A DNA stretch of 64,000 bases, from assembly GCA_039725955.1 (NCBI GenBank), contig CP091034.1, positions 2,728,001 through 2,792,000 on the forward strand. Direction: 5' to 3'. A model generated the notes under the pieces. That model was not told the origin of the DNA, did not search any database, and saw only the letters and a list, made by a program, of their open reading frames with translations. Of this stretch, positions 1 to 7,562 are shown in pieces (positions within the stretch are counted from its first letter, which is position 1; each line of letters starts with the position of its first letter). Source of the stretch: Sinorhizobium sp. B11. GTDB taxonomy: Bacteria; Pseudomonadota; Alphaproteobacteria; Rhizobiales; Rhizobiaceae. Position numbers and translations under genes: made by a program.

Positions 1-1169
1 ACGATGCCGGTCACGCAGGAGAGAATGATGGCGAGGCAGGTCGCCAGCATCAGCACCTGGTTGAGGAGCCCGAATTCCTGCCCCTGATGCACGTTCACGC
101 CCCATTCGATCGCCCGACCGAGGAAAGGATACTGCCCGAAGGAGAGATCGATGAGCGGCTTGCCGGAATACTGGTCGATGTGAAGCGTGCGCTCGTTGGC
201 CAGGTCGTCAGGATAGATCGCCGCCGTATAGACGCCGCTCTCGCTGCCGGGAATGGCGAGATCGAAGCCCGGCGCCATGCCGAGACCCCGGGCAATCTCC
301 ACCGCCCGATCGAGCCCGATCGGCTTCTTCGACTGCGCGGCCGCAATCTCCGACAGCGGCACCGGCGCCTTCTCGACGATCCAGCCAGCCTTGGGCAGGA
401 TATCCTCGGTCACCTTCTGCGATTTCGGCACGGCATCCCAGAGCTGCACGGGATAGCCGAGATCGTGGCTCGTCAGCCAGGCATTGACATTGGCTCCCCA
501 ATAGCCGGACCAGGGCATGCCCGTCATCGCCATGAAGAAAATCAGGATACCGGCAAATGCGCCCGTCACCGCATGCAGATCCCGCCAGAAGACCCGCCGC
601 GAAGGCGTGCCGCGCATGGTGACCACCCCGCCCGCCTGCCGTCGCGGCCACCAGAGATAGATGCCGGTCACGACCAGTACCATGGCAAAGCCGCCGGTGA
701 TCTCGATCAGCTTGTTGGGCATGCCCCCGAAGAGCGCGAGGCTATGGATGCGCTTGACGACATAATTGAATTCCTCGGTCGTTCCGACGGTATCCAGCAC
801 CTTGCCGTCATAGGGATTGACGAAGACCAGCGTCGAGCCGGCCTCCGAAGACACCGTGACGATCGCCGACCGGTCGGGCCCTGCCGGATCCTTGTAGGAA
901 CTCGCAACCGAGCCCGGTACGGCTGCCGCCGCCAGATCGGCGATCCTTTGCGGCGCAAGCGGCTCGCCTGCAGGCTGCACGACGTAACGATAGGCAAAGA
1001 CCGAATTGTTGATCTCGTCCTTGAAGAGATAGAGCGAGCCGGTAATGGCAAGATTCAGCAGGAAGGGAATGACGAGCAGGCCGGCGAAAAAATGCCAGCG
1101 CCAGATCGCGCGATAGAGCGAAACGCCCGAGACGGCGTTTTCTGCCTCAGTGGCAGTGATGATAGACAT
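1..1169 (-). CDS. PepSY-domain inner-membrane protein (5' part; continues beyond window)
   Basis: The minus-strand reading frame starts at ATG 1169 and stays open to base 1, so about 389 residues are visible and the C-terminus is missing. It begins MSIITATEAENAVSGVSLYR, followed by a membrane helix (about residues 25-45). A PepSY-like periplasmic segment follows, then 'VKRIHSLALFGG' and a helix running into 'IYLWWPRR'. The next helix follows 'VFWRDLHAVTGAFAG' and includes 'MAMTGMPWSGYWGA'. This is the layout of the PepSY-associated TM family, often called iron-regulated membrane proteins or flavin/ferric reductase partners. The CEAC-motif secreted protein lies upstream on the same strand, 88 bases away, and a TonB receptor commonly sits in such clusters but is not visible here. 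A role in metal or siderophore reduction is an inference; the family call is firm. Confidence 0.85.
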   Translation of the reverse strand, partial: MSIITATEAENAVSGVSLYRAIWRWHFFAGLLVIPFLLNLAITGSLYLFKDEINNSVFAYRYVVQPAGEPLAPQRIADLAAAAVPGSVASSYKDPAGPDRSAIVTVSSEAGSTLVFVNPYDGKVLDTVGTTEEFNYVVKRIHSLALFGGMPNKLIEITGGFAMVLVVTGIYLWWPRRQAGGVVTMRGTPSRRVFWRDLHAVTGAFAGILIFFMAMTGMPWSGYWGANVNAWLTSHDLGYPVQLWDAVPKSQKVTEDILPKAGWIVEKAPVPLSEIAAAQSKKPIGLDRAVEIARGLGMAPGFDLAIPGSESGVYTAAIYPDDLANERTLHIDQYSGKPLIDLSFGQYPFLGRAIEWGVNVHQGQEFGLLNQVLMLATCLAIILSCVTGI

Positions 1170-1257
1170 GGAAATAGATCCGGATCCTCGGCCGGCGGCA
1201 TCAATACGGCCCGGCCATGATTGCAGGACGCATCACGGCCCGTGCCGCAATGCGGGT

Positions 1258-1665
1258 TCAGGCAAGGATCGGATTGGCAGGCGGGGCACGCGGCCCCGTA
1301 TTCGGCGGGAAAAGCTCGCGATGGAAGGCTTCGACGCGGCGCGGCAGTTCGACGGCGACCGTGAAGCCAATCCGCGCACCGGTGATATCGGCAGGCTGCG
1401 GCAGCACGACGGAGGCACTGATACGGCAGGCTTCGCACGGATTGAGATGCGCGATCTTGCCGTGTTCCTTGCCACTGTCGTCGGTGACGGTGACGCAAAG
1501 CGTGGGCAGCGTACCGTCGGGCAGCACATATTGGGCAAGCGCCGCAGGGCTCAGGTCATTTTCGGCAGCGGCGGGAATCTGATGTGCAAGACCGACGAAG
1601 ACGAGCGCGATGGTGCACAGAATGCGCACCAGCCATTGCTCGATCCCGTTCAGACGGTGTTGCAT
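1258..1665 (-). CDS. Small secreted protein with CEAC motif (DUF2946-like)
   Basis: 135 residues. The N-terminus (about 12-35, 'WLVRILCTIALVFVGLAHQI') is a signal peptide or membrane anchor. A Cys pair 'NPCEACR' lies near residues 77-81, followed by a proline-rich tail. DUF2946-type proteins with a CxxC-like pair and one N-terminal helix occur beside PepSY and TonB-dependent metal-uptake genes, as here, so a periplasmic metal-related function is likely but unproved. The start at 1665 is backed by an AGGGGAAC ribosome-binding site. It probably forms an operon with the PepSY gene. Confidence 0.7.
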   Translation of the reverse strand: MQHRLNGIEQWLVRILCTIALVFVGLAHQIPAAAENDLSPAALAQYVLPDGTLPTLCVTVTDDSGKEHGKIAHLNPCEACRISASVVLPQPADITGARIGFTVAVELPRRVEAFHRELFPPNTGPRAPPANPILA

Positions 1666-1767
1666 CGTTCCCCTGCGCCGAAAGGCCCCTACCTCAGCAT
1701 CGAATCCGTGATAGCGGCATCGGAGGGAAAGCTCAATGCGACATTCGTTCGCCGCAGCGAGAACGGT

Positions 1768-2043
1768 TCACATGCGATGCGAAAGCTCGTCCCGATGCCG
1801 CTCGTAGGCGTGCCTGGCATCGGCCAGCGCTTCGTCGATATTGTGCGACCGGCCGGCCAGCGGCAGATCGCCCAGCGTCCCATCGGCAATCAGCAGGCGC
1901 CACCCCCAGGGTTTTGCCATCGACAGGCTCTCGCTGCTGCCGGCGATGGTTCCGACATATTGGCCTTCGACAGTCAGGTGGAAGATATTCGGCTCGCCTG
2001 ACGGCACAAGCGCGAAATTCGCGCCTTGCGGATGTCCGGTCAT
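1768..2043 (-). CDS. Hypothetical 91-residue protein
   Basis: I do not recognise a family. The protein is soluble and mixed alpha/beta, with a segment 'HLTVEGQYVGTIAGSSESLS' followed by 'WGWRLLIADGTLGDLPLAG' and a charged helix 'IDEALADARHAYERHRDEL'. The tail resembles the small domains of uncharacterised rhizobial proteins in which a short beta sheet is followed by one helix. Codon use fits a real gene. It is the last of four small same-strand genes (2521 down to 1768); a GGGAGC sequence precedes the ATG. Confidence 0.6.
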   Translation of the reverse strand: MTGHPQGANFALVPSGEPNIFHLTVEGQYVGTIAGSSESLSMAKPWGWRLLIADGTLGDLPLAGRSHNIDEALADARHAYERHRDELSHRM

Positions 2044-2109
2044 GACAATGCTCCCACTGATGATGATCGAGCCGAACCGCCCCGCCGTAGCTTTGTTCCA
2101 GAAAACCCC

Positions 2110-2217
2110 TCAGCCGGCGGCGATGAATGCGCCGACGGTAATGACGACAGCCACCGACACGATCAGGCCGATATAGATCGACATATGCTTGACCTGATAT
2201 TTTGCTGCCGGCGTCAT
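2110..2217 (-). CDS. Tiny single-helix membrane protein (35 residues)
   Basis: Starts MTPAAKYQVKHMSIYIGLIV and continues as one hydrophobic helix (about residues 13-33) ending AFIAAG. Its ATG overlaps the stop of the preceding proline-rich gene by four bases, which points to translational coupling. No family is recognised. An N-in single-span protein is the simplest topology. The overlap, the clean helix and the reading-frame length support a real gene despite its size. Confidence 0.55.
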   Translation of the reverse strand: MTPAAKYQVKHMSIYIGLIVSVAVVITVGAFIAAG

Positions 2218-2390
2218 GGCGCTGCCTCCACGGGTATCCCGCCCTCGCCGGGATCGGGCGACGGTTCGTCATTGTCAGGCTTGTCCGGCGCGGGCTCCTT
2301 GACGGGCGGAGCGGGTTTTCCGGGTGGCGGAACGGGGACCGACGGAGGTTCCGGCGCCAGGATCCTGATGGCTGTGACAGGACTTGTCAT
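2214..2390 (-). CDS. Proline-rich small protein (58 residues)
   Basis: Starts MTSPVTAIRILAPEPPSVPV and continues as a Pro/Glu/Asp/Lys-rich, probably disordered chain with 'PPPGKPAPPVKEPAPDKP' and an acidic end. The start at 2390 has a GGAGGA ribosome-binding site eight bases upstream; a longer in-frame start at 2453 exists but lacks one. It overlaps its neighbours by four bases at both ends. Function unknown; the periodic proline content suggests a spacer or cell-envelope linker, which is inference. Confidence 0.5.
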   Translation of the reverse strand: MTSPVTAIRILAPEPPSVPVPPPGKPAPPVKEPAPDKPDNDEPSPDPGEGGIPVEAAP

Positions 2391-2521
2391 GGTCTCATCC
2401 TCCGACTCGCGTGACAGGCTTTCATGACGAACGCAACGGGGCTGGAGCTGCAATGTTCCAGAGAGGGAATCTCTTCCAGGCCGGCGGGAACCTCGGCCGC
2501 CTCATCAGTTTCAAAAGCCAT
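2387..2521 (-). CDS. Possible small acidic protein heading the small-gene chain (44 residues)
   Basis: An ATG at 2521 opens a frame beginning MAFETDEAAEVPAGLEEIPS that ends in a TGA overlapping the ATG of the proline-rich gene. The four-base overlap and the acidic N-terminus favour a coding region. Against this, no clear ribosome-binding site precedes the ATG, and the frame stays open for roughly 45 more codons upstream without a standard start. I treat it as a plausible but unproved gene. Confidence 0.35.
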   Translation of the reverse strand: MAFETDEAAEVPAGLEEIPSLEHCSSSPVAFVMKACHASRRMRP

Positions 2522-2664
2522 TTCGAAGGGAAAGCCTGCTTCCTGCGGATTTACAGGACCAGCTTGCTGCTGCAGAAAAAGATCCGCCGCCGCAGCTCTA
2601 CAGAGCGCTGGCAGCGCGGTCTGTCCCGCGCTGCCCCTGGGCCTGTCGTAGCCTGCCCTTCAAC

Positions 2665-3618
2665 TCACATTTCCTGCTCCCACCAGCCGCGAGTGTTCAC
2701 GTTGGCGGCGTCAGCGAGCGCTTCCAGTTCCGCAATATCGTTGCTGGAGAGCGTCATGGTGCGGGCTCGGGCCAGACCATCGACATAGTCGGGCCTGGTG
2801 ACGCCGATGATCGGCGTCGCGCCCTTGGCGATCGCCCAGGCTGTCGCGACATCGGAAGCTGCCGCACCTCGGCTCTGGCCGATCGAGACGAGCTTGCCCG
2901 TCAGCGCCTTTAGCTGGGGCAGCATGCCATTATAGGCCTTCGACCGGTTGCTGCCTTCCGGCAGCGGGTTCTCAGGGCTGTATTTGCCGCTGAGGGCTCC
3001 CTGTTCGAGCACCATATAGGCGAAGAACGGAATACCCTGGTTGCGGCAGTAGTCCAGGATGCCGGCGTTCTCGGAGCCGCGGTAAAGGAGGCTGTAGTGG
3101 TTCTGGATGGCCTCGACCCGGAACCCGGCCTCTCCGAGGATCCGGTTGGCGAACTCGATTTCGCCGAGGTTGTGGTTCGAGACGCCGACATGTCTGACCT
3201 TACCGCTCTTGAGCAACGGGATCAGGTAGGGAGTCCACCGCGCCACATCTGCCGGATTGTGAATCCAGTAAAGGTCGATGTAGTCGGTGCCGAGGCGCAC
3301 CAGGCTCTGCTCCAGCATGTCTGCCACGGGATCATCGCCGGTCCCCGCAGCCTGCGGGGTGAACTTCGTCGAGAGCTGGTAGTCGCTGCGGGCGTAGCGT
3401 TTCAGGACCTCCCCGAGCACGGTCTCCGAACGGCCCATGCCGTATACCATGGCGGTGTCCCACAGGGTGAAGCCGGCCGCATGCGCCTTGTCGGCAATGT
3501 CTTCCAGGCCGTGCCGGGTCAAAGGGCTGCCGAAGTAGCCGTCGCCGGTCGCGCCGCTGTCGCCCCAGGCCCAGGTCCCCAGTGCGACCGGGGGGATCTC
3601 CAGATTATCTGATGTCAT
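2665..3618 (-). CDS. Aldo/keto reductase
   Basis: 317-residue NADPH-dependent aldo/keto reductase, a cytosolic TIM barrel that reduces aldehydes or ketones. The catalytic tetrad is visible as Asp54 and Tyr59 ('LWDTAMVYG'), Lys85 ('STKF') and His120 ('YWIHNP'). 'GVSNHN' on strand beta-5 and 'PIIGVTRPDYV' near the cofactor end are also present. It resembles the YdhF/YajO-like group with the 'FFAYMVLEQGALSGKY' loop. The gene is divergent from the AraC-type regulator at 3788, whose product is the likely controller. The natural substrate cannot be read from the sequence. Confidence 0.9.
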   Translation of the reverse strand: MTSDNLEIPPVALGTWAWGDSGATGDGYFGSPLTRHGLEDIADKAHAAGFTLWDTAMVYGMGRSETVLGEVLKRYARSDYQLSTKFTPQAAGTGDDPVADMLEQSLVRLGTDYIDLYWIHNPADVARWTPYLIPLLKSGKVRHVGVSNHNLGEIEFANRILGEAGFRVEAIQNHYSLLYRGSENAGILDYCRNQGIPFFAYMVLEQGALSGKYSPENPLPEGSNRSKAYNGMLPQLKALTGKLVSIGQSRGAAASDVATAWAIAKGATPIIGVTRPDYVDGLARARTMTLSSNDIAELEALADAANVNTRGWWEQEM

Positions 3619-3787
3619 GTTCGCTCCTGCTTGTTCTGCCGCCAGGTTTGCTGTGACCCGGGCAGTGCTGACATCATGATGCGCAGCGAAACCGCACCGT
3701 TAGCCTGATGCACCGGGATTACTGCCCAATCCTCCAGAAGCCGCTGCTCGCATTGCCGCCCTTCCGCGCATATGCAATGGTCGCCAT

Positions 3788-4687
3788 ATGGACATACTGA
3801 CCGAAATCTCCGCGTTGATTGCCCGGCACGTCTCGAAGGATGGCTTCCACGCCACCCCGATCGAACGTGTGACGCTTGCTCGATCCTCCACGGTGACGAT
3901 GCCGATGCCGAATGTTTACCGGCCGCAACTGTGTCTCGTCGCTCAGGGGCAAAAGGAGGTCACGCTGGGCAGCCACGTGTTCAGATACGCACCGGGCCGC
4001 TACGGGATCGTGACCTACGACTTGCCGGTGACGGGCCAGGTTGTCGAGGCGACGCCTGACAAGCCCTATCTCTGCCTGTTCATCGATTTCGATCCGGTCA
4101 TGCTGGGGGAGTTGGCCTTGCGCGTGCCACCACCGCCGGGAACGCCCTTCCAGCCCATCGGCAAGACCGTGTCCGACGCCGGCGCCGGCCTGCTCGACGC
4201 GGCGCTGCGCCTGTTGCGCCTGCTCGACGATCCGGCGGCGCTGCCCGTGCTCGGGCCGCTTGCCGAGCAGGAAATTCTCTATCGCCTGCTTGCCGGCCCT
4301 GATGGCGCCAGGATGCGCTACATCACCTCCAGCCAGGGTCGTGTGGCCCAGGTCGGCCGCGCCATCGCCTGGATCGGGCAGAATTTCCGGGAACGCTTCA
4401 GCATCGAGCGGCTTGCCGCGGAAGTCGGCATGAGTCCATCAAGCCTGCACGAGCACTTCCGCGCTGTAACGGCGATGACGCCGCTGCAATTCCAGAAGCA
4501 GCTCCGTCTGCAGGACGCGCGCAGCCTGATGCTGGTCCAGGACATGGACATCGCGACTGCGGCCTTCCTCGTCGGTTACGAGAGCCCTTCGCAGTTCAGT
4601 CGCGAATATCGCCGCCACTTTGGCGAGCCACCGGCGCGCGACATAGCCCGCCTCCGCGCTTCGCCCGGCCTGGCCGTGGTCGCTTGA
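3788..4687 (+). CDS. AraC-family transcriptional regulator
   Basis: 299 residues. The N-terminal half is a cupin-like AraC_N domain ('MPMPNVYRPQLCLVAQGQKE', 'YAPGRYGIVTYDLPVTG'). The C-terminal 100 residues carry two helix-turn-helix motifs: 'FSIERLAAEVGMSPSSLHEHF' spans the first, and 'DIATAAFLVGYESPSQFSRE' lies in the second, followed by 'YRRHFGEPPARD'. This arrangement matches regulators that sit beside aldo/keto reductases and alcohol dehydrogenases. The 169-base gap to the divergent reductase is the probable control region. ATG 3788 agrees with the family's length. Confidence 0.9.
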   Translation: MDILTEISALIARHVSKDGFHATPIERVTLARSSTVTMPMPNVYRPQLCLVAQGQKEVTLGSHVFRYAPGRYGIVTYDLPVTGQVVEATPDKPYLCLFIDFDPVMLGELALRVPPPPGTPFQPIGKTVSDAGAGLLDAALRLLRLLDDPAALPVLGPLAEQEILYRLLAGPDGARMRYITSSQGRVAQVGRAIAWIGQNFRERFSIERLAAEVGMSPSSLHEHFRAVTAMTPLQFQKQLRLQDARSLMLVQDMDIATAAFLVGYESPSQFSREYRRHFGEPPARDIARLRASPGLAVVA

Positions 4688-4839
4688 GTTCGGCTCCAGC
4701 GGCCAGCGCCGCTCGAGCGACCGGGCTTGTTGGGCACGACCGCGGCAAACTTCCCGGCGGCTTTACCTCGCCGGAAGCGATGCTTGGCCCGATTGACCGC
4801 AGGCCCTAGGCCGTCGGCTCGAAAACCGCGCGGTTTTGG

Positions 4840-5130
4840 GTGACAAAGGCCTCGATCGTCATCGGCGAGGCTGGCTTCGACGAGGCCGTCAATGCCTATA
4901 TCGAAGGCACCCGCGCCGGCGGCAAGGCCGTACCCTCCTGCCCCATCTCCTCCCTCGGCAGCGAACTCGCCCGCTCCGGCCCCTCCGGCACCAGGGCCAT
5001 CCGCCGCAAGGGAATAGCCGCCTTCGCCACGCTCGTCGGCGCGCTGACCTTGGCGCGCATCGCGACCAGCGAAGAGATGGCAGAGGAAATTCTGGATGTC
5101 GCAAGACAGAAGCTGCACCGCGCTGAGTGA
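4840..5130 (+). pseudogene. Degraded TetR-family regulator, C-terminal remnant
   Basis: The frame beginning GTG 4840 encodes about 96 residues. They read like the ligand-binding half of a TetR/AcrR regulator: 'GFDEAVNAYIEGTRAGG', 'CPISSLGSELARS', then 'AAFATLVGALTLARI' and 'SEEMAEEILDVARQKL'. The N-terminal helix-turn-helix is absent, and the usual 50-60 residues between 'SELAR' and the closing helices seem to have been deleted. No convincing start or ribosome-binding site is present. I read it as a decayed gene; bases 4688-4839 before it hold nothing I can assign. Confidence 0.65.
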
Positions 5131-5159
5131 GCCTGTCCATGCGGCCCTCTTGCGAATCG

Positions 5160-5177
5160 CATAAGTGTGTGCTTATG
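5160..5177. promoter_or_regulatory. Palindromic operator at the arsR-type start
   Basis: CATAAG-TGTGTG-CTTATG is a perfect 6-6-6 inverted repeat ending eight bases before the ATG at 5185. ArsR/SdpR-type regulators commonly bind an ATAAG...CTTAT-like palindrome in their own promoter, so autorepression of the two-gene operon is likely. Confidence 0.6.
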
Positions 5178-5184
5178 TGTTGTC

Positions 5185-5499
5185 ATGATGGAACATGATA
5201 TCTTTCGCGCGCTCGCCGACCCTACCCGCCGCACGATCTTCGAAAAGCTGGCGAACGGCAGCATGAATGCCAGCGCCCTTCGCCAGGGCATGGATATCAG
5301 CCAGCCGGCCATGTCCCAGCATCTCGCGGTGCTGCGGTCGGCACGGCTGGTGCGCGAACAGAAGGAGGGCCGTTTCGTGAATTACGAGGTCGATCCCGAG
5401 GGGCTTGCCCTCATCGCCCAATGGCTGGCGAAATACCGCGCCTACTGGCCAGCCCGTATCGATGCTCTGAAGCTCTTGCTGAAGGATATGGACCAATGA
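5185..5499 (+). CDS. ArsR-family winged-helix regulator
   Basis: About 104 residues (tandem ATGs at 5185 and 5188). The winged helix is 'DIFRALADPTRRTIFEKLAN', then the recognition segment 'MDISQPAMSQHLAVLRSARL' and the wing 'VREQKEGRFVNYEVDPEGL'. No metal-binding CxC is present, so this is the SdpR/ArsR-SRPBCC type rather than an arsenic sensor. It overlaps the SRPBCC gene by four bases (ATGA), making a bicistronic unit. A GTG at 5167 is in frame but lies inside the operator palindrome, so I reject it as the start. There is no clear ribosome-binding site; translation may be nearly leaderless. Confidence 0.9.
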   Translation: MMEHDIFRALADPTRRTIFEKLANGSMNASALRQGMDISQPAMSQHLAVLRSARLVREQKEGRFVNYEVDPEGLALIAQWLAKYRAYWPARIDALKLLLKDMDQ

Positions 5500-5867
5500 A
5501 TGAGATGAAGGCCGAGATACAGGCCAGGGCGCCGCAAACCGGGTTCGAACAGAAATACGAGCTGGATGCGCCGCCGGAAAAGGTCTGGCGGGCGATCAGC
5601 ATTGCGGAATTCCGCGAGAAATGGCTGCCGAAGGAAGCGCTTGCCGAGCCCCAATCCGTCTCGGAGACGCCGGGCAAGGAAATCCGCTACCGATTGCGCG
5701 ACGATGCCCCGCCCTACCTCGAAAGCACAGTCACCTTCACGATCGCGCCGAATGCAGCCGGCGGAACCAGTCTGCGGATCGTCCACGAGCTGACCGGCGC
5801 CACTGTCGAGCAGCTGAGGAAATCGGTCGCCAACGGCAACAGCCGGACCATGATGCTCGCCGCCTGA
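5496..5867 (+). CDS. SRPBCC (AHSA1-like) domain protein
   Basis: 123-residue START/Bet v1-like lipid- or ligand-binding fold: 'FEQKYELDAPPEKVWRAISI' (strand and first helix), 'WLPKEALAEP', the beta sheet ending 'VTFTIAPNAAGGTSLRIVHE' and a C-terminal helix 'ATVEQLRKSVANGN'. It is slightly short for the family. These proteins are routinely paired with an ArsR regulator, as here with a four-base overlap. The ligand is unknown. A longer frame from 5421 exists but would run through the regulator; ATG 5496 is the coupled start. Confidence 0.85.
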   Translation: MNEMKAEIQARAPQTGFEQKYELDAPPEKVWRAISIAEFREKWLPKEALAEPQSVSETPGKEIRYRLRDDAPPYLESTVTFTIAPNAAGGTSLRIVHELTGATVEQLRKSVANGNSRTMMLAA

Positions 5868-5914
5868 CGCGGCAGGCCTCTCCCCATCAATCACCGGAAA
5901 ATTGGAGTTCGCCG

Positions 5915-6535
5915 ATGCGCGAAGCGATGCAACTCGTCCCTATGGTCGTAGAACAATCCTCCCGAGGGGAGCGATCCTTCGACATTTACTCCCGCCTCCT
6001 GCGCGAGCGGATCATCTTCCTGAACGGCGAGATCAACGACACGGTCTCCGCCCTCGTCTGCGCCCAGCTTCTGTTCCTCGAAGCGGAAAACCCGAAGAAG
6101 CCGATCAATCTCTATATCAACTCGCCGGGCGGCGTCGTCACCAGCGGCTTTGCCATGTATGACACGATGCGCTTCATCCGCGCGCCGGTGCACACGCTCT
6201 GCATGGGAACGGCGCGCTCGATGGGCTCCTTCCTGCTGATGGCCGGCCAGCCGGGCGAGAGGGCGGCACTGCCCAATGCCAGCATCCTCATCCACCAGCC
6301 CCTCGGCGGCTTCCAGGGACAGGCTTCCGATATCTTCATCCATGCCGAGGAAATCCGGAAGATCAAGCTGCGCATGACCGGCCTCTACGCCGAGCATTGC
6401 GGGCGATCCTATGATGAGTTCGAGAACGCCATGGATCGCGACCGCTTCATGACGGCAGAGGAAGCCCTGGAATGGGGCCTGATCGACCGCATCCTGCAGC
6501 AACGCGACGAGACCGCGGAGACCATGCCGCTATGA
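5915..6535 (+). CDS. clpP: ATP-dependent Clp protease proteolytic subunit, ClpP paralogue
   Basis: 206 residues, serine peptidase of family S14. Catalytic residues can be placed as Ser102 ('GTARSMGSFLL'), His127 ('ILIHQPLGG') and Asp176 ('MDRDRFM'), with spacing identical to E. coli ClpP. The residue before the nucleophile is Arg instead of the usual Ala in 'AASMGAF', a change typical of accessory rhizobial ClpP paralogues. No clpX, tig or lon is adjacent, so this is not the housekeeping copy. It works as a tetradecamer with a Clp ATPase in the cytosol; its ATPase partner and substrates are unknown. Confidence 0.9.
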   Translation: MREAMQLVPMVVEQSSRGERSFDIYSRLLRERIIFLNGEINDTVSALVCAQLLFLEAENPKKPINLYINSPGGVVTSGFAMYDTMRFIRAPVHTLCMGTARSMGSFLLMAGQPGERAALPNASILIHQPLGGFQGQASDIFIHAEEIRKIKLRMTGLYAEHCGRSYDEFENAMDRDRFMTAEEALEWGLIDRILQQRDETAETMPL

Positions 6536-6631
6536 CCGCCGAAGGCAGGGCGAGCGGAAGGCTTGCCCGCGCCGGGCTTGCCTGCTAGCGATGGCGCGTT
6601 CAACATAACGGCATCAGAGCCGGTTTCCAAA

Positions 6632-7282
6632 ATGAAACCTGATCTTTCTCTGCTTGAGACAGAGGAACTTCTTCGCCTCCGAAACGATGAAAGCCTCGCC
6701 TACGATATCTTTCAATGCCTTCTGAAGAGGTGGAGCAATGGTATCGACGTCAAACATCTCGTCGATCTCCTGAAATCCAATCATTCGCCAACGCAGGCCT
6801 ACGGGATATCCTGCCTTTTCGATGTCGATTATCCCGACGATACCGATCTGAATGCGGCGGTCGAAGAACTGGGAGGCGACCCGCTCGGCTGGGCACGACG
6901 GGCCTTCATCAGCTTCGTAAGAAACACACTCATCTACAATGATGGAATTGCGCACAGCCTTGCAGCGTGCATGTCCGATTACGATCTCCTCGTGCGAAAC
7001 ATGGCACTCGGGTGGGCGGTTACGACCGCCGATGAAAGGTTCGATCACGTCACTCGCCTTGTCGAGGCTGGAACGACGGCGACGACTTTCAAGAGATGGC
7101 AATCGTCGGAGCTGAAACGAGGGCTTCGCACCCTGTCTATCGCTCAACTCTTGCGTGACGGAGAGCCAGCTCTGAAAATTCGCGAAACCGTGCCGCAGGA
7201 AGACGATTTCATCCTCGACCGACTGGAGTCGTTTGAGACGCAGCGACAGCGCTATTGTAAAAGACGCATGACGTTGAACTAG
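6632..7282 (+). CDS. Hypothetical helical-repeat protein
   Basis: 216 residues, not recognised. It reads as an all-alpha protein with HEAT-like helix pairs: 'LVDLLKSNHSPTQAYGISCL', 'WARRAFISFVRNTLIYNDGI' and 'DYDLLVRNMALGWAVTTADE'. It ends with a charged coil 'FETQRQRYCKRRM'. There is no signal peptide or membrane segment. Its GC content and codon choice are lower than those of its neighbours, hinting at transfer. Proteins of this look are sometimes immunity or scaffold proteins, but no toxin gene is adjacent. The start at 6632 is chosen because upstream codons do not look coding. Confidence 0.6.
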   Translation: MKPDLSLLETEELLRLRNDESLAYDIFQCLLKRWSNGIDVKHLVDLLKSNHSPTQAYGISCLFDVDYPDDTDLNAAVEELGGDPLGWARRAFISFVRNTLIYNDGIAHSLAACMSDYDLLVRNMALGWAVTTADERFDHVTRLVEAGTTATTFKRWQSSELKRGLRTLSIAQLLRDGEPALKIRETVPQEDDFILDRLESFETQRQRYCKRRMTLN

Positions 7283-7321
7283 GGGCGTAAGGCAGAGGTG
7301 CAGCGACGGACGGCAATCCGG

Positions 7322-7501
7322 GGCACCCCCCTCTGCCCTGCCGGGCATCTCCCCCACAAGGGGGGAGATTGGCTGGGAGTTCGAATTTCCCCAAACAACA
7401 AGCATTGCAATCGGCGCAACGTCAGAGATGTGCGAAGGTCACGCCGCTTGTCGATCTCCCCCCTTGTGGGGGAGATGTCCGGCAGGACAGAGGGGGGTGC
7501 C
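7322..7501. repeat. RIME-like intergenic element: two inverted 48-base arms
   Basis: Arm 7322-7369 is repeated in inverted orientation at 7454-7501 with 46 of 48 positions matching, separated by 84 bases. Each arm contains its own small palindrome around ATCTCCCCC...GGGGGAGAT plus the GC-rich CCCCTCTG...CCGG block. The content and layout match the mosaic palindromic elements (RIME type) scattered between genes in Rhizobium. Transcription would give a very stable stem. The rest of the 280-base gap has no gene. Confidence 0.75.
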
Positions 7502-7562
7502 ACACGGGACAAAGCCGACAATCATCCCGCGCAAACGCGCACACCGGCCTATCTGGACAGCC

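Noticed and set aside
87..1220. 377-codon plus-strand frame at the left edge
   Set aside because: Mirror of the PepSY membrane protein, whose minus-strand frame is open to the window edge and has membrane helices.
4688..4839. Possible transposase trace on the minus strand ('AAVVPNKPGR')
   Set aside because: Too short and too weak to assign to any insertion sequence; no inverted ends seen.
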